A stretch of 43,674 nt of DNA from positions 772,770-816,443 of the forward strand of contig BFEA01000335.1 in assembly GCA_003427395.1 (NCBI GenBank), given 5' to 3'. This document shows, one piece after another, positions 42,357 through 43,674 of this stretch; position 1 is the stretch's first letter; each line of letters starts with the position of its first letter. The DNA is from Chara braunii. Its lineage: Eukaryota > Streptophyta > Charophyceae > Charales > Characeae. Made by a program: the position numbers and the translations under genes. A model generated the notes under the pieces. That model did no database searches. It saw only the letters and a list, made by a program, of their open reading frames with translations, and was not told the DNA's origin.

Positions 42357-42960
42357 TGGTAAGCTACTTGCTCCACAGGAAGCGCTGCCGAAATTTCTAC
42401 AAAACCAAGGAGATAGTCAGATTTTGACTTTTCAAAGTTCAGCTTGTCTAAATTTTATATATGGCTTAGTAAAAATTTGGAAAGTCTCCTTTTCTAAAAC
42501 GACTGCTGCCCAAAATTTTGCTAATTCAGGGAGTTAGACAAAATTGGACTTGGGGAAGTCAAAGTTATTTTCAGATTTTTTAACTTAGCTTTGTATAAAT
42601 TTTAGAAAGCTACTTTCCCTACGAGAAGCACTGCCGAAATTTCTACAAATCTAAGGAGTTCGTTCAATTTTGTTTTGGAAAGCTAATGTAGGGTAAGCTA
42701 CTTTCCCTACGGAAAGTCTTAAGCTAATGCAGGGTAAGCTACTTTCCCTACGAAAAGTCTTACTTGGAGTTTTTATCTGAGATAGTATAATTCTGGGAAG
42801 TCTGCCTTTCTAAAGGGACTGCTGCCCAAATTTTTTACTAATTCAGGGAGTTAGACAAAATTTGACTTTCTAAAGTTCGATATTGTTTCAATTTTCATAT
42901 TTAAGCTACTACAAATTTTGAAAAGGCACTTTTCCTACCGGAAGCGCTGCTGAAATTTTC
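42357..42960 (+). repeat. Second repeat block B
   Basis: Units like those of 36033-36590, with GCTGCCGAAATTTCTAC or GCTGCCCAAA-TTTT-CTAATTCAGGGAGTTAGAC. A 41-bp unit is duplicated at 42681-42721 and 42722-42762. Confidence 0.75.
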
Positions 42961-43350
42961 TTAGTTTATAGGAGATAGATTATATTTGACAGGTGGCGAT
43001 ACTGGCAATCCACCATGTATGGGAGAGATTATGCCAAAGGTCTGCCTTTCTTTTGGGCACTAGCTTAGGGGTAGACTTAGATTTACTTGGCATACAGTAT
43101 CGAGTAAGAATGTGATATGGAGGTTTATTCCCCATACACTAATGATTTAGCTTGGGCATTGACCTGTCTTATGGTACAGGTAATTTTGATCGTTCTGATT
43201 CAAGATTTGGACTAGTTTCAGCTTGATCCTACAAGGATCATCTTTTGTTATCACTCATAACATGTCGGTTTCCGATCCGTGGGTTTACGACTTAACTCCA
43301 ATCCACTCTCGACTACCCAACCTAAAGGCTTTAGCCTGATGATTTTAATA

Positions 43351-43674
43351 GTTTGGCGATATTGAAAAAATCCACCCTGTATGGGGGAGATTATGCCAAA
43401 GGTCTGCCCTTTCTTTGGGCACAAGCTTAGGGGTAGACTTAGATTTACTCGGCAGACAGTATCGAGTAAGGATGAGGATTTAGCTTGGGCATTGACCTGT
43501 CTTATGGTACGGGTCCTTTCGATCGTTCTGATTCAAGATTTGGACTAGTTTAAGCTTGATCCTACAAGGATAATCTTTTGTTATCACTGATAACAGGTCA
43601 GTTGCCAATCCGTCGATTTACGACTAAACTCCAATCCACTCTCGACTACCCAACCTAAAGGCTTTATCCTAGTG
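43351..43674 (+). repeat. Partial third copy of the module tail
   Basis: It repeats 42992-43350 with about 360-bp offset (TGGCGATA-TG, ATCCACC-TGTATGGG-GAGATTATGCC, the GTTATCACTGATAAC hairpin, AACCTAAAGGCTTTA). A stretch of about 30 bp is missing in the middle. It is cut by the window end. Confidence 0.85.

Larger units (their letters stand above)
40755..43350 (+). repeat. Non-coding module B
   Basis: Counterpart of module A in the same orientation about 6.4 kb away. Block order is identical, but single bases and short gaps have diverged throughout, so the duplication is old. It has its own hairpin array, its own second repeat block (about 42357-42960, including a 41-bp duplication at 42681-42762) and the same tail. 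Confidence 0.8.

Overview
The window reads as repeat-rich nuclear DNA of a green-lineage organism, most likely a streptophyte alga of the Chara type. That guess rests on the flavour of its chromodomain Ty3/gypsy elements, on Penelope-like retroelements with an N-terminal GIY-YIG domain, and on tRNA-primed LTRs. I found no intact host gene, rRNA gene, canonical tRNA gene or CRISPR array. Nearly every recognisable reading frame belongs to a decayed mobile element. The species name is an inference and was not checked.

Layout. 0-9.8 kb is Ty3/gypsy (chromovirus) debris: a minus-strand chimeric remnant with LTR, primer-binding site and integrase tail (about 518-1650); a plus-strand element with gag, a deleted pol, a gutted integrase, a chromodomain and a 3' LTR (2895-6753); and a minus-strand RNase H/integrase remnant (8599-9822) carrying a 301-bp duplication and three 31-bp hairpin repeats. 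11.4-14.6 kb is a first Penelope-like element (PLE1): SAP-like domain, GIY-YIG nuclease, reverse transcriptase. 17.4-23.1 kb is a second, more complete one (PLE2). It is bounded by a 14-bp target-site duplication, is preceded by a 5'-truncated tandem copy of its own 3' end (a pseudo-LTR), and has a separate insertion inside it. Its order of domains is CCHC zinc knuckle, SAP-like, GIY-YIG, Cys cluster, reverse transcriptase, thumb.

23.1-29.3 kb is mostly simple and tandem repeats, with one open exon-like frame (25532-26081, minus) and a textbook type III hammerhead ribozyme on the minus strand (27617-27676). 29.4-31.2 kb holds two direct repeats of about 0.6 kb, each with a tRNA-like segment; they look like the LTRs of a short non-autonomous element. 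31.2-34.2 kb is GC-rich and featureless apart from short repeats.

34.3-43.7 kb carries two related non-coding modules of about 2.5-2.7 kb in direct orientation, about 6.4 kb apart, plus a partial third copy. Each contains an array of hairpins whose stems differ from one another but remain self-complementary, while the loop is nearly constant within a module and different between modules. At matching positions of the two modules the stems show compensatory changes. This hairpin array, the hammerhead and the PLE2 architecture are the most interesting signals here.
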